This document shows, one piece after another, positions 42,238-54,614 of a DNA stretch of 64,000 bases. Origin of the DNA: DATLGB01 sp963740765 (lineage in GTDB: Bacteria; Actinomycetota; Thermoleophilia; Solirubrobacterales; Solirubrobacteraceae); contig CAVUFN010000008.1 in assembly GCA_963740765.1 (NCBI GenBank), forward strand, positions 1 through 64,000, read 5' to 3'. Within the stretch, counting starts at the first letter, position 1. The number at the start of each line of letters is the position of its first letter. The translations under genes and the position numbers were made by a program. The notes beneath the pieces were generated by a model that saw nothing but the letters and a program-made list of their open reading frames with translations, did not search any database and was not told where the DNA came from.

Positions 42238-44153
42238 CCTGGCGTCAGCTCGGGCGTCGCGCGCGTCGAGACGGGCGGCTCGAGGCCGGCGGACTGGTAG
42301 GCCTCGTCCATGTCGACCGTCTCCTTGTCGAGGAGGCGGTTGGCGAGGCCGTCGAGCCGGTCGCGGTTGTCCTCGAGCAGCGCGACGACGCGGACGTGGG
42401 CCCGGTCGACGAGGTTCTTGACGGCGACGTCGACCTGGTGACGCAGCTCGTCGGAGAACTCGGCGGCCATGAACGGGTTGCCGTCCGTGGGCGCGACGTT
42501 GACGAAGCCGATCTCCTCGCTCATGCCCCAGCGGCCGACCATGGCGCGCGCGATGCCGGTGACCTGCTCGATGTCGGATTCCGCACCGGTGGTGATGGAG
42601 TCGAAGATGACCTCCTCGGCGACGCGACCGCCGAGCGCGACGTCGATCTTGGCGTGGAGCGCCTGAAGGTCATAGGAGACGCGGTCGTTGTCGGGGGCCG
42701 AGAACGTCACGCCGAGGGCACGGCCGCGCGGGATGATGGAGACCTTGCGGACGGGGTCCGCGCCGGCGGTGAGCATGCCGACGACCGCGTGGCCGGCCTC
42801 GTGGTAGGCCGTGCGGCGGCGGTCCTCCTCGCTCATGACCATCTTGCGCGGCGCGCCGAGGATGATCTTCTCGAGCGCGTCCGTGAAGTCGGCCTGCATG
42901 ACCTTGGTGTGCTCGCGGCGGGCGGCCTGGAGCGCGGCCTCGTTGCAGAGGTTGGCGATGTCGGCCCCGACCATGCCGGGCGTCGTGGCGGCGAGGCGCT
43001 GCAGGTCGACGTCGGAGTCGAGCGGGAGCGAGCGGGTGTGGACCTCGAAGATGCGCTGGCGGCCGTCGAGGTCGGGCGCGGGGACGGTGACGCGGCGGTC
43101 GAAGCGGCCGGGACGCAGCAGCGCCGAGTCGAGCACCTCGGCGCGGTTGGTCGCGGCGAGCACGATGACGGTGGCATCGGAGTCGAAGCCGTCCATCTCG
43201 GTGAGGATCTGGTTGAGCGTCTGCTCGCGCTCGTCGTTGGAGCCGCTGCCGAAGCCGGCGCCGCCCGAGCGCGAGCGGCCGACGGCGTCGAGCTCGTCGA
43301 TGAAGATGATCGCGGGCGCGGCCTCCTTGGCCTGCTTGAACAGGTCGCGGACGCGCGCGGCGCCGACGCCGACGATCGCCTCCACGAACTCGGAGGCCGA
43401 CGACGAGAAGAACGGAACATCCGCCTCGCCCGCGGTGGCGCGGGCGAGCAGCGTCTTGCCGGTGCCGGGCTGGCCGGCGAGCAGCACGCCGCGCGGGATG
43501 CGACCGCCCAGCGCCTGGTAGCGGTCGGGGTTCTTGAGGAAGTCGACGACCTCGAGCAGCTCGGCCTTGGACTCGTCGATGCCGGCGACGTCCTTGAAGG
43601 TGACCCGCTGCTCGTCCTTGTCGACGCGCTTGGCGCGCGAGCGGGCGAAGTTGCCCAGCGCGCCCAGCCCGCCGCCGCCGCCACTGGCCCGGCGCGCCAT
43701 GTAGACGAACAGGCCCACGATCAACAGGACGGGGCCGAACCCGAGCAGGACCTGCAGGAAGATGTTGCGGTCGCCGGTGATCGAGCGCGCGTCGATCGTG
43801 ACGTTCTTCTCGCGCAGCAGCGCCTCGAGCTGGTCGCCGTTGGCGAACTGCGGGATCTCCGTCTCGAAGTTCTTGGCCTTCGTGTCCTTGTGCTCCGGGT
43901 CGGCGACCTCGGTCTTGAACTTGCCCACCACGGTCTCCCCGAGCGGACTGATGCGGATGACGTTGCCCGACCGGACCTCGCTGAGGAAGGTGGGGGAGTA
44001 CGGCACCGTGATCTTGGGCTCGGGCGGTGCGAGCACCTGGGCGAGGACCCAGTTGAGCGCGAGCGCGCCGACCACGAGCATCAGGAAGCCGGGGCGCCGG
44101 AAGCGGCGCGACGGCTTCTCCGCGGCGTCTCGCTGCGGCGATTGGGACGGCAT
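42234..44153 (-). CDS. ftsH: ATP-dependent zinc metalloprotease FtsH, divergent pore loop
   Basis: 639 residues. Two membrane helices (about 24-42 and 132-151) flank an extracytoplasmic segment. The AAA domain has Walker A GQPGTGKT (227-234), Walker B FIDELDAVGR and the SRH arginines; the zinc site is HEAGH (451-455). It degrades membrane and short-lived proteins. The pore loop reads FVEAIVG (256-262) where classical FtsH has FVEMFVG, so the substrate-gripping Phe is Ile. Walker A has GQPG instead of GPPG. ATG 44153 begins just before the first helix. It is divergent from uvrA. Confidence 0.92.
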   Translation of the reverse strand: MPSQSPQRDAAEKPSRRFRRPGFLMLVVGALALNWVLAQVLAPPEPKITVPYSPTFLSEVRSGNVIRISPLGETVVGKFKTEVADPEHKDTKAKNFETEIPQFANGDQLEALLREKNVTIDARSITGDRNIFLQVLLGFGPVLLIVGLFVYMARRASGGGGGLGALGNFARSRAKRVDKDEQRVTFKDVAGIDESKAELLEVVDFLKNPDRYQALGGRIPRGVLLAGQPGTGKTLLARATAGEADVPFFSSSASEFVEAIVGVGAARVRDLFKQAKEAAPAIIFIDELDAVGRSRSGGAGFGSGSNDEREQTLNQILTEMDGFDSDATVIVLAATNRAEVLDSALLRPGRFDRRVTVPAPDLDGRQRIFEVHTRSLPLDSDVDLQRLAATTPGMVGADIANLCNEAALQAARREHTKVMQADFTDALEKIILGAPRKMVMSEEDRRRTAYHEAGHAVVGMLTAGADPVRKVSIIPRGRALGVTFSAPDNDRVSYDLQALHAKIDVALGGRVAEEVIFDSITTGAESDIEQVTGIARAMVGRWGMSEEIGFVNVAPTDGNPFMAAEFSDELRHQVDVAVKNLVDRAHVRVVALLEDNRDRLDGLANRLLDKETVDMDEAYQSAGLEPPVSTRATPELTPG

Positions 44154-44265
44154 ACGCGCGCGGCGCTCGTGCGGGGCCGGATCGGGCACTGCCAAGGGAC
44201 GGTACTGGCCGGAGTTTGCGACTTCGTATGGGCTCCCGCCCACCACGAACGTCCGTTCGCTCCTC

Positions 44266-44271
44266 TAGCCT
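44266..44271 (+). promoter_or_regulatory. -10 element of uvrA
   Basis: TAGCCT lies 11 nt before the uvrA ATG, predicting a leader of about 5 nt. Confidence 0.3.
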
Positions 44272-44282
44272 GGAGCGGAGTT

Positions 44283-47177
<2,895 letters not shown>

Positions 47178-47237
47178 CGCCTCGGCGCGCCGCCGCCCGG
47201 TGCTCCGGACAGCGGCACTTGGGTCAGCGAGTACGAC

Positions 47238-48203
47238 TTAGCCGCCGAAGCGGGACTTCAGCGCCTGCACGTTGGCGACGTACTGCTCGGTCTCGGGCAG
47301 CATCCCGTTGGACTGCACGGAGCTGAGGCCCTGGTAATAGGCCGCGATGGCGGTGGACTCGTCCCCGCCGGTCTGCTCGAGCAGGTGCCGGAGGTACAGC
47401 GACCCGGCGGCGACGTTGTCGGTCGCGGAGTCGGAGTTGAGCGGGCGGGAGGCGAGGTTGTCCTGGATCCAGGACCAGGTGCCGGGCATGACCTGCATGA
47501 CGCCGCGCGCGTTGGCGCTGGAGACCATGGAGTTGTTGAAGCCGCTCTCCTGATAGGCGACGGCGGACGCCAGCGAGCCGGAGACGCCGTTCTCCGAGGC
47601 GACGGAGGAGACCGTGCCGGAGTCGAGCCGCGTGCCGGTCGGGTGCGGGCTCGCGTCCGGGACGACGGGCGCCGGAGCGGGCTCGTCGGCGCGGGCCGGG
47701 GTGGGGGCGCCGGTCGGCAGCTTCACCACGGTGCCGGCGAGCAGGACGCCGCTCGGGTCGAGCCCGTTGGCGGCGGCGAAGGCCTCAGCGGAGACGCCGG
47801 CCCCGGCGGCGAGGCCGGAGAGCGTGTCGCCGGGCCGGACGGTGTAGCCGCCCATGGCCTGGGGGGCGCTCGAGGACGTGGTGGAGGACGTCGCCGTCGC
47901 GGCGGGCGCCGAGGGCGTGTCGTCCGTCGCCGCGTAGGGGGACAGCGTGCCGGCGGAGATGGCGTTGTTCACGGAGACGAGGGCCTCGTCCGCGGTCGGG
48001 ACCATGATGGTCTGACCGAGGACGACCTGGCTGTCGACCGAGAGCCCGTTGTGCGCCGCCAGGGCGCTCGTGTACAGGTTGTTGGCCGCCGCGATGCTCC
48101 ACAGGGTCTCGCCAGGGGCGACGGTGTGGGCAACGGTGGCGTTCGCGCTGGCCGGGGCCGCGAGAGCGGCCGCGGCAATCAGGGCGGCGGGGAATCGGCG
48201 CAT
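47238..48203 (-). CDS. Secreted LysM / lytic transglycosylase
   Basis: 321 residues. The signal peptide (1-22, ending ASANA) is followed by two LysM peptidoglycan-binding domains (about 25-70, TVAPGETLWSIAAAN; about 118-165, TVRPGDTLSGLAAGAG) with Ser/Thr/Ala linkers. A C-terminal Slt domain (about 205-321) carries the catalytic Glu in AYQESGF and NARGVMQVMPGTW. It cleaves glycan strands in the wall. TAGACA (minus, 48216-48211) 7 nt before the ATG is a likely -10, giving a leaderless mRNA. Confidence 0.9.
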   Translation of the reverse strand: MRRFPAALIAAAALAAPASANATVAHTVAPGETLWSIAAANNLYTSALAAHNGLSVDSQVVLGQTIMVPTADEALVSVNNAISAGTLSPYAATDDTPSAPAATATSSTTSSSAPQAMGGYTVRPGDTLSGLAAGAGVSAEAFAAANGLDPSGVLLAGTVVKLPTGAPTPARADEPAPAPVVPDASPHPTGTRLDSGTVSSVASENGVSGSLASAVAYQESGFNNSMVSSANARGVMQVMPGTWSWIQDNLASRPLNSDSATDNVAAGSLYLRHLLEQTGGDESTAIAAYYQGLSSVQSNGMLPETEQYVANVQALKSRFGG

Positions 48204-48359
48204 GACGCCGTGTCTAGCCTGATTCCTTCCGAAAGACCCGCATGCGAGCGGCTTTACGGCAACCGGCAGGCTCGCTTGCGCAAGGACACGTAACATCGGC
48301 ACCCGGATGGGGCCGTTTGCATGTCTTGCGGGCCGGATGCCCGCAAGGGGACTTCTCTT
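48204..48359. promoter_or_regulatory. Divergent intergenic region with a strong hairpin
   Basis: 156 bp between the LysM gene and an acyltransferase gene. GCGAGC (48245-48250) pairs with GCTCGC (48270-48275) around a loop containing CGGCAACCG. It is followed at once by the palindrome CTTGCGCAAG. It could be a structured RNA leader for the plus-strand gene or a DNA operator. It does not match the c-di-AMP or SAM riboswitch patterns I know. Confidence 0.3.
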
Positions 48360-48929
48360 GTGAACCCGGCCGACGCGAAGCTCTGGTGGCAGAAGTGGCG
48401 CTGGTACGGCCGCACCCAGCGGCCCCTGCAGCGCGCCCAGCTGCACTACGAGCTGGCCAGGCGCCGCAGCCACGCCAAGGGCCCGCTGTACGGCGAGGCG
48501 CTGCAGATGCTGCGCGAGAACCGCCTGCAGCTCGGCGAGCACGTCCTCTTCGAGCCCGGCGTGTGGCTCACCGGGGCGGGCACGATCCGGATCGGCGGCG
48601 GCTCCTTCCTCAACCTGGGCGTCATGGTCGCCGCCCAGGACCTGGTCGAGATCGGCGAGCACTGCATGTTCGCCAACGGCTGCTTCATCACGGACGCCGA
48701 CCACCGCTTCGACGACCCCGACACGCCCGTGCCCTGGCAGGGCTTCACCAGCGAGGGCCCGACCCGCGTCGGCGCCAACGTCTGGTGCGGCGCCAACGTC
48801 GTGATCACCAGCGGGGTGACGGTCGGCGAGCGCTGCGTGATCGGCGCCAACAGCGTCGTCACCCGCGACCTGCCACCGCACTCGATCGCGGTCGGCGCCC
48901 CCGCCCGCGCCATCCGCAGCGTGCGCTGA
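48360..48929 (+). CDS. Left-handed beta-helix acyltransferase (LbH/hexapeptide repeat)
   Basis: About 189 residues. Hexapeptide repeats run from about residue 60 (LGEHVLFEPGVWLTG, IRIGGGSFLNLGVMV, VEIGEHCMFANGCFI, TRVGANVWCGANVVI, VTVGERCVIGANSVV), closing with IAVGAPARAI. The His in TDADHRF is the usual catalytic or acceptor-site His. It transfers an acetyl or acyl group to a sugar or small acceptor. GTG 48360 is preferred (AAGGGGA at good spacing); ATG 48321 is also in frame. Confidence 0.85.
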   Translation: MNPADAKLWWQKWRWYGRTQRPLQRAQLHYELARRRSHAKGPLYGEALQMLRENRLQLGEHVLFEPGVWLTGAGTIRIGGGSFLNLGVMVAAQDLVEIGEHCMFANGCFITDADHRFDDPDTPVPWQGFTSEGPTRVGANVWCGANVVITSGVTVGERCVIGANSVVTRDLPPHSIAVGAPARAIRSVR

Positions 48930-49162
48930 TCAGCTCTTGTTGAGGATGACGGTCATGGCGAGCACGACCAGGCCGAGGAAGATGGTCATGCACACCACCG
49001 CCAGGACGCCGTAGATGGCGGGGTTCTCGTTCTCGCGGCGCGCCTCGGCGGCCCGGCTGGAGGCGAAGACGACCAGCGAGAAGAGGACGGTCGCGCCGGT
49101 TCCGGCCACCAGCGACACCCAGATGACCTGGAGGATCAGCGACCACTCGACGACGGCGACCA

Positions 49163-49163
<1 letters not shown>
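48930..49163 (-). CDS. Small two-helix membrane protein beside the phosphate transporter
   Basis: 77 residues with two membrane helices (about 8-30 and 50-72) joined by a charged loop (SSRAAEARRENENPA). Its start overlaps the stop of the Pit-type transporter by one base, so it is likely a cotranscribed accessory. Family not recognised. The 3' ends of this gene and the acyltransferase are adjacent and convergent. Confidence 0.65.
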
Positions 49164-50263
<1,100 letters not shown>

Positions 50264-50266
50264 GTC

Positions 50267-50893
50267 CTAGGAGTTCTTGAGGACGATGCCCTGGATGGTG
50301 TTCGCCACCTTCTCCGTGGCGTCCACCGCCTGCTCGAGCCGCTCGAAGATGTCCTTCCAGCGGATCACCACCATCGGGTCCACCGCGCGCTCGAACAGCG
50401 ACGCGAGCGCCATGCGCTCGATCCGGTCGCCGTCGTTCTCGAGCCGGTGGATCTCGACGACATAGTGGGAGACGTCTTCCTGGCCGCGCAGGCGCGGGAG
50501 CGCCTCCGCCACCTGGCGGCTGGCCTGGTGGAGCACCTTGGCCAGCTCGATCGCCTGGTCCATCGGCGCCTCGATCCGGTAGAGGCCCAGGAAGTCGGCG
50601 ACCTCCTCGGTGAAGTCGAGGATGTCGTCGAGGCCCGAGGCCAGCGCGAGGATGTCCTCGCGATCGATCGGCGTGACGAACGTCTGGTTGAGCTTGTGGA
50701 TGATGTCGTGCGTGATCCGGTCGCCCTCCTGCTCGGCGAGCAGGATCTCCCGGGCGAGCTCGGCCTTCTCGGGCCACGATTCGAGCATCTCCTCGAGCAT
50801 CGCGGCGGCACGCACGATGTTCGCCGCGGCCTCCTCGAAGAGGTCGTAGAACTCGCGCTCGCGGGGCATGAAGAGCTGCGAAAGACGCGCCAT
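50267..50893 (-). CDS. PhoU-like DUF47 protein, Pit accessory
   Basis: A 208-residue all-helical protein of the DUF47/YkaA family (REREFYDLFEEAAANIVRAA, EQEGDRITHDIIHKLNQTFVTPIDREDI, HRLENDGDRIERMAL). The ExxxD-type repeats are the PhoU-like metal sites. It is thought to modulate Pit transport. It is directly followed by pit. Confidence 0.9.
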   Translation of the reverse strand: MARLSQLFMPREREFYDLFEEAAANIVRAAAMLEEMLESWPEKAELAREILLAEQEGDRITHDIIHKLNQTFVTPIDREDILALASGLDDILDFTEEVADFLGLYRIEAPMDQAIELAKVLHQASRQVAEALPRLRGQEDVSHYVVEIHRLENDGDRIERMALASLFERAVDPMVVIRWKDIFERLEQAVDATEKVANTIQGIVLKNS

Positions 50894-50951
50894 GGCGCGT
50901 GACAGTAGCGCCGGGACCGGCAGCAGTCGCGTCAGAGGACCTGCGCGGTCG

Positions 50952-51845
50952 CTACCAGTCGTAGGCGGGCACGTCTCGCTGCGGGGGGCGTGCCTGCAGG
51001 CGCTCGAGCTCCTCGGGCGGGATCGAGTAGCCGTGCTCGGGTGCCGGGAAGGCCCGGGTCCGGACGGCCTCCGTGTAGCCCGCGACGCCCTTGATCATCT
51101 CGCTGCGCACGTCCGCGAACTGCTGCACGAACTTGGCGACGTGGCCGCGGTGGACGGCCAGCAGGTCGTGCAGCACGAGCACCTGGCCGTCCGTCGCGGG
51201 GCCGGCGCCGATGCCGATCACGACGATCTCCATGTGCTGCATGACCATGTCGGTGACCTCGGTCGGGATCGCCTCGAAGACGACGGCGAAGCAGCCGGCG
51301 GCCTGCAGGTCCATGGCGTCCTGCATGACCTGCGACGCGCGCTCGGCGGTGCGGCCCTGGGCGCGGTAGCCGCCGAGGTTGACGGCGGTCTGGGGGGTGA
51401 GGCCGACGTGGCCCATGACCGGGATGCCGGCGTTGACGATCGCGCGGGCGCGGGCGACCGACGTCCCGCCGCCCTCGAGCTTGACCGCGTCACAGCCGGC
51501 CTCCTTGATGAAGCGCTGCGCCGTGAGCACCGCCTGCTCGTCGCTGGCCTCGTAGGAGCCGAAGGGGAGGTCGCCGATCAGCATCGGCGTGGTCAGCCCG
51601 CGGCGCACCGCGCGCGTGAGCATCAGCAGCTCGTCGACGGTGATGGGGACGGTCGACCCGTAGCCGAGGACGACGTTCGCCGCGGAGTCGCCGACCAGCA
51701 CGAGGTCGACGCCGGCCTCCTCGACCACGGTCGCGCTCGGGTGGTCGTAGGCCGTGATCATCACGATCGGCTCGCCGAGCGCCTTCCGCTCCGCCAGCTT
51801 GGTGAGGGTGACCGGCTTGCGATCGGACCGCATTCCACTGCTCAT
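50952..51845 (-). CDS. panB: 3-methyl-2-oxobutanoate hydroxymethyltransferase
   Basis: A 297-residue (beta/alpha)8 enzyme that makes ketopantoate from alpha-ketoisovalerate and methylene-THF. ITAYDHPSATVVEEAGVD, LVGDSAANVVLGY (metal Asp) and DAVKLEGG match the family, as do MGHVGLTPQ and the catalytic Glu in VFEAIP. ATG 51845 overlaps the panC stop (ATGA). Last gene of the pantothenate operon. Confidence 0.97.
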   Translation of the reverse strand: MSSGMRSDRKPVTLTKLAERKALGEPIVMITAYDHPSATVVEEAGVDLVLVGDSAANVVLGYGSTVPITVDELLMLTRAVRRGLTTPMLIGDLPFGSYEASDEQAVLTAQRFIKEAGCDAVKLEGGGTSVARARAIVNAGIPVMGHVGLTPQTAVNLGGYRAQGRTAERASQVMQDAMDLQAAGCFAVVFEAIPTEVTDMVMQHMEIVVIGIGAGPATDGQVLVLHDLLAVHRGHVAKFVQQFADVRSEMIKGVAGYTEAVRTRAFPAPEHGYSIPPEELERLQARPPQRDVPAYDW

Positions 51846-52663
51846 GGCGCTGCGACCTCCATGTTGTCGATGAGACGGGTGCCGCCGACGCGGGCCGCGA
51901 CGGCGATCAGGGCTCGCCCGTTGACGGGCGCTTCGAAGGTGTCGGGATCGACCACTGCCACGTACTCCGCCTCGAGGCCCGCGTCACGGAGGGTGGTCAG
52001 GACCCTGTCCCGCAGGACGTCGGCGTCGCGGTCGCCGGAGGTGGCGGCCTTGCGCAGCGCCCGGCTGAGCGCCGTCGCCCGCTCGCGCTCGGCCGCACTG
52101 AGGTGGACGTTGCGGCTGCTCATGGCCAGGCCGTTCTCCTCGCGGACGATCGGCAGCGCGACGATGTCGGTCTCGATGTCGAGGTCGCGCACGAGGCGGC
52201 GCACGAGCGCGACCTGCTGCGCGTCCTTGGCCCCGAAGTAGGCGCGGTCGGCGCGCACCAGGTTCAGCATCTTGGTCACGACGGTGGCGACGCCGGCGAA
52301 GTGCCCGGGCCGGTGCGCGCCCTCGAAGACGTCGCCGAGCCCGCCGACGGTGACCGTGGTGGCGAAGCCGGGCGGGTAGACCTCGTCGACGCCGGGGGCG
52401 AGGAGGACGTCGGCGCCGTGCTCGCGCGCGAGCGCGGCGTCCCGGGCCTCGTCGCGCGGGTACGCGGCCAGGTCGGCCGACTCGTTGAACTGGCTCGGGT
52501 TGACGAACAGCCACACGACGACGCGGTCGTTGGCCGCGCGGGCGGCGTCGATCAGGCTCAGGTGCCCGGCGTGGAAGGCGCCCATGGTCGGGACGAGCCC
52601 GACGGTGCCGGACTGCGTCCGGCGCCATCCACGCAGTTCGGCGACCGTGCGGAAGGTCAGCAT
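51842..52663 (-). CDS. panC: Pantothenate synthetase
   Basis: A 273-residue ligase that joins pantoate and beta-alanine with ATP. The HIGH-like motif is in MGAFHAGHLSLI, followed by NPSQFNESADLAAYPR and the KMSKS-like RSSR region (here MSSRNVHL). Normal family length. ATG 52663 overlaps the Rossmann-protein gene by 7 bp. Confidence 0.97.
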   Translation of the reverse strand: MLTFRTVAELRGWRRTQSGTVGLVPTMGAFHAGHLSLIDAARAANDRVVVWLFVNPSQFNESADLAAYPRDEARDAALAREHGADVLLAPGVDEVYPPGFATTVTVGGLGDVFEGAHRPGHFAGVATVVTKMLNLVRADRAYFGAKDAQQVALVRRLVRDLDIETDIVALPIVREENGLAMSSRNVHLSAAERERATALSRALRKAATSGDRDADVLRDRVLTTLRDAGLEAEYVAVVDPDTFEAPVNGRALIAVAARVGGTRLIDNMEVAAP

Positions 52664-53334
52664 GCCGCCGCCAGCGCGTCGTAGAGGGGCAGGAGGTCGG
52701 GGGTGCGCTCGCGGAGCGCGTCACGGTGACGCTCGACGGTCTCGGTGTCCCCGCGCGCGACCGGGCCGGTCAGCGCCGCGTGGCCGTGGACGGCCCAGTT
52801 GTCGACGGTCGCGCGCACGAGCGGCACCAACGCTTCCCGCTCCAGGCCGCTCGTAAGCGCCACCCGCTCGGCGGCGCTCTCCAGGGCGACGAGGAAGTTC
52901 GACGCCATGCACGCGGCGGCGTGGTAGGCCGCGCGGTCCTCGTCGGCGATGTGGAACGGGCGCATCCCGAGCGCCTCCGCGATCCGCGAGGCGACGGGAT
53001 CGCCCGCGACGGCGGCGGGGACGCCCGCGAAGCGCGCGCCGCCCTCCGGGACCGTCATCAGCGGGTGCAGCGAGAAGGACGGGTGGCGCGCGGCCGTGAT
53101 CGGTCCGAGCGTCGTGGCGCCGGAGCAGTGGCCGACGACCGGCCCGCGCGGGATGGCTCGGGCCGCCTCCGCGATCGCGCCGTCCGGGACGCACAGCAGG
53201 ACGACGGGCGCGGCCGGCTGCTCGCCGCGTCCCAGCGGCCCTTCCACGCGGGCGCCGGCGGCGCGCAGTGCGGCGCTGAGGGCCGTGCCCAGGCGTCCCG
53301 GGCCAACGACGGCGATGGGGGGAAGTTCGAGCAT
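52657..53334 (-). CDS. Rossmann-fold oxidoreductase-like protein (DUF2520)
   Basis: 225 residues. The dinucleotide-binding N-terminus is PIAVVGPGRLGTALSAAL. The central SLHPLMTVPEG and HAAACMASNFLVAL belong to the DUF2520 helical domain. These two-domain proteins resemble 6-phosphogluconate-type dehydrogenases and often sit beside panC in actinobacteria, so a role in pantoate formation or a related reduction is plausible but unproven. First gene of the operon with panC and panB. Confidence 0.85.
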   Translation of the reverse strand: MLELPPIAVVGPGRLGTALSAALRAAGARVEGPLGRGEQPAAPVVLLCVPDGAIAEAARAIPRGPVVGHCSGATTLGPITAARHPSFSLHPLMTVPEGGARFAGVPAAVAGDPVASRIAEALGMRPFHIADEDRAAYHAAACMASNFLVALESAAERVALTSGLEREALVPLVRATVDNWAVHGHAALTGPVARGDTETVERHRDALRERTPDLLPLYDALAAAC

Positions 53335-53366
53335 CAGCTCACTCGACAGCGGTCCATCCCGGCGAA

Positions 53367-53386
53367 AGGTGACGGCCCTGTCACCT
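53367..53386. promoter_or_regulatory. 7-6-7 inverted repeat between the pantothenate operon and a uracil-DNA glycosylase gene
   Basis: AGGTGAC (53367-53373) and GTCACCT (53380-53386) are perfect 7-bp arms around a 6-bp centre. It lies in the 66-bp divergent region, next to a good -10 on the minus strand (TACAAT, 53395-53390). A dimeric repressor site is likely. Confidence 0.45.
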
Positions 53387-53400
53387 GCGATTGTAGAGCC

Positions 53401-54027
53401 GTGCTCGCGGAAGCGAAGACGTGTGTCCTCTGTCACCAGCTGGCGGCCACGCGGACGCAGGTGGTGGTCGGGTCGGGTGACCCGGGCGCCGACCTCATGT
53501 TCGTCGGCGAGGCGCCCGGGCGGGTGGAGGACGAGCAGGGCCGCCCGTTCGCGGGCCCGGTCGGCGATCTGCTCGACGAGCTGCTGGCGGGGATCGGCCG
53601 CAGCCGCGCCGACGTCTATCTGACGACCTGCCTGAAGTGCCGGCCGCCCGGCAACCGCGACCCCCTGCCGGCCGAGCTGGCCAACTGCCAGGGCTGGCTG
53701 CTCGCCCAGCTCGACCTGGTCCGCCCGCGGCTGGTGTGCGCGCTGGGGAACTTCGCCACCCGGCATCTGCGCGGCGATCCGACCAACGTCACCCGCATCC
53801 ACGGGCAGGCCGAGGTCCGCGTCATCGGCCCGCGCGCCGTCCGCCTGCTGCCGCTGCTGCACCCGGCGGCGGCGCTCTACACCCGCGAGCAGCTCGACCT
53901 GTTGCGTGCGGACTTCGCGCGGATCCCCGCGCTGCTGGCGCTGCCCGACCCCGAGCAGCCCGCGCCGGCCCCGCCGCCTCCGCCGCCCGAGCCCGACGCG
54001 CCGGCGGGGCAGCTCGGGCTGTTCTAA
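53401..54027 (+). CDS. Uracil-DNA glycosylase, family 4 (Fe-S)
   Basis: 208 residues. It removes uracil from DNA. Motif A is GEAPGRVEDEQGRPFAGPVG, motif B is HPAAALYTRE. Four Cys in the family positions (CVLC near residue 9-12, then CLKC and CQGW) bind a [4Fe-4S] cluster. GTG 53401 is the only standard start before the first Cys pair. The last 25 residues are Pro-rich and end GQLGLF, resembling a beta-clamp-binding peptide. Confidence 0.9.
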   Translation: MLAEAKTCVLCHQLAATRTQVVVGSGDPGADLMFVGEAPGRVEDEQGRPFAGPVGDLLDELLAGIGRSRADVYLTTCLKCRPPGNRDPLPAELANCQGWLLAQLDLVRPRLVCALGNFATRHLRGDPTNVTRIHGQAEVRVIGPRAVRLLPLLHPAAALYTREQLDLLRADFARIPALLALPDPEQPAPAPPPPPPEPDAPAGQLGLF

Positions 54028-54614
54028 CCGGAGCGGACGGCCCGGCGGTCCTCGGCGGTGATGGCGTAGCGCTCGTGGTCGCGCCAGCGGCCGCCGATCA
54101 GCAGGTAGCGCGGCGAGAAGCCCTCGAGGCGGAAGCCGGCGCCACGGGCGAGCGCGACCGACGGTGCGTTGCCGGGCTGGATGTTGGCCTCGATGCGGTG
54201 CAGGGCGAGCGCCCCGAACGCGTGGTCGAGGACCAGCTCCAGCGCGGCGCGCATGTAGCCGCGGTTCGCGTACGCGACGTGGCCGTAGTAGCCGAGATAG
54301 GCGCTCTGGAACGCGCCCCGGACGATCTGGGAGATGGTGAAGACGCCGAAGACCGCGTCGTCGGTGTCCCGGCACCCGAGCAGGGTGACGACATCCTCGC
54401 GGCGCGCGCGCGCGACGAGCTCGTCGAACTGGTCGCCGCGCTCGGGCGGGTACGCCCAGGGGTGGTGCAGCGGACGGCTCGCGCGGACGAGCTCCAGGAA
54501 CTCCTCGCGGTCGCCGTAGTCGACCTCGCGCAGGTGCACGCTGCGCCCGCTGCGCTCCGCCGCCGGTGTGATGGGGGCCCGCCCGCCCGGGGTACGACGC
54601 ACGCGGTCAAGCAC
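54024..54614 (-). CDS. GNAT-family N-acetyltransferase (RimJ-like)
   Basis: 196 residues. The acetyl-CoA-binding region (GHVAYANRGYMRAALELVLDHAF) and the closing IQPGNAPSVALARGAGFRLEGFSPRYL are typical of RimJ/RimL-type ribosomal or small-molecule acetyltransferases. The N-terminal 25 residues are not part of the fold, and GTG near 54542 is a possible shorter start. It overlaps the uracil glycosylase gene (convergent) and the flippase gene by a few bases. Confidence 0.8.
   Translation of the reverse strand: MLDRVRRTPGGRAPITPAAERSGRSVHLREVDYGDREEFLELVRASRPLHHPWAYPPERGDQFDELVARARREDVVTLLGCRDTDDAVFGVFTISQIVRGAFQSAYLGYYGHVAYANRGYMRAALELVLDHAFGALALHRIEANIQPGNAPSVALARGAGFRLEGFSPRYLLIGGRWRDHERYAITAEDRRAVRSG

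Noticed and set aside
48204..48320. c-di-AMP or SAM-type riboswitch before the LysM enzyme or acyltransferase
   Set aside because: The GGCAACC element is present, but the rest of the known consensus features could not be found on either strand.
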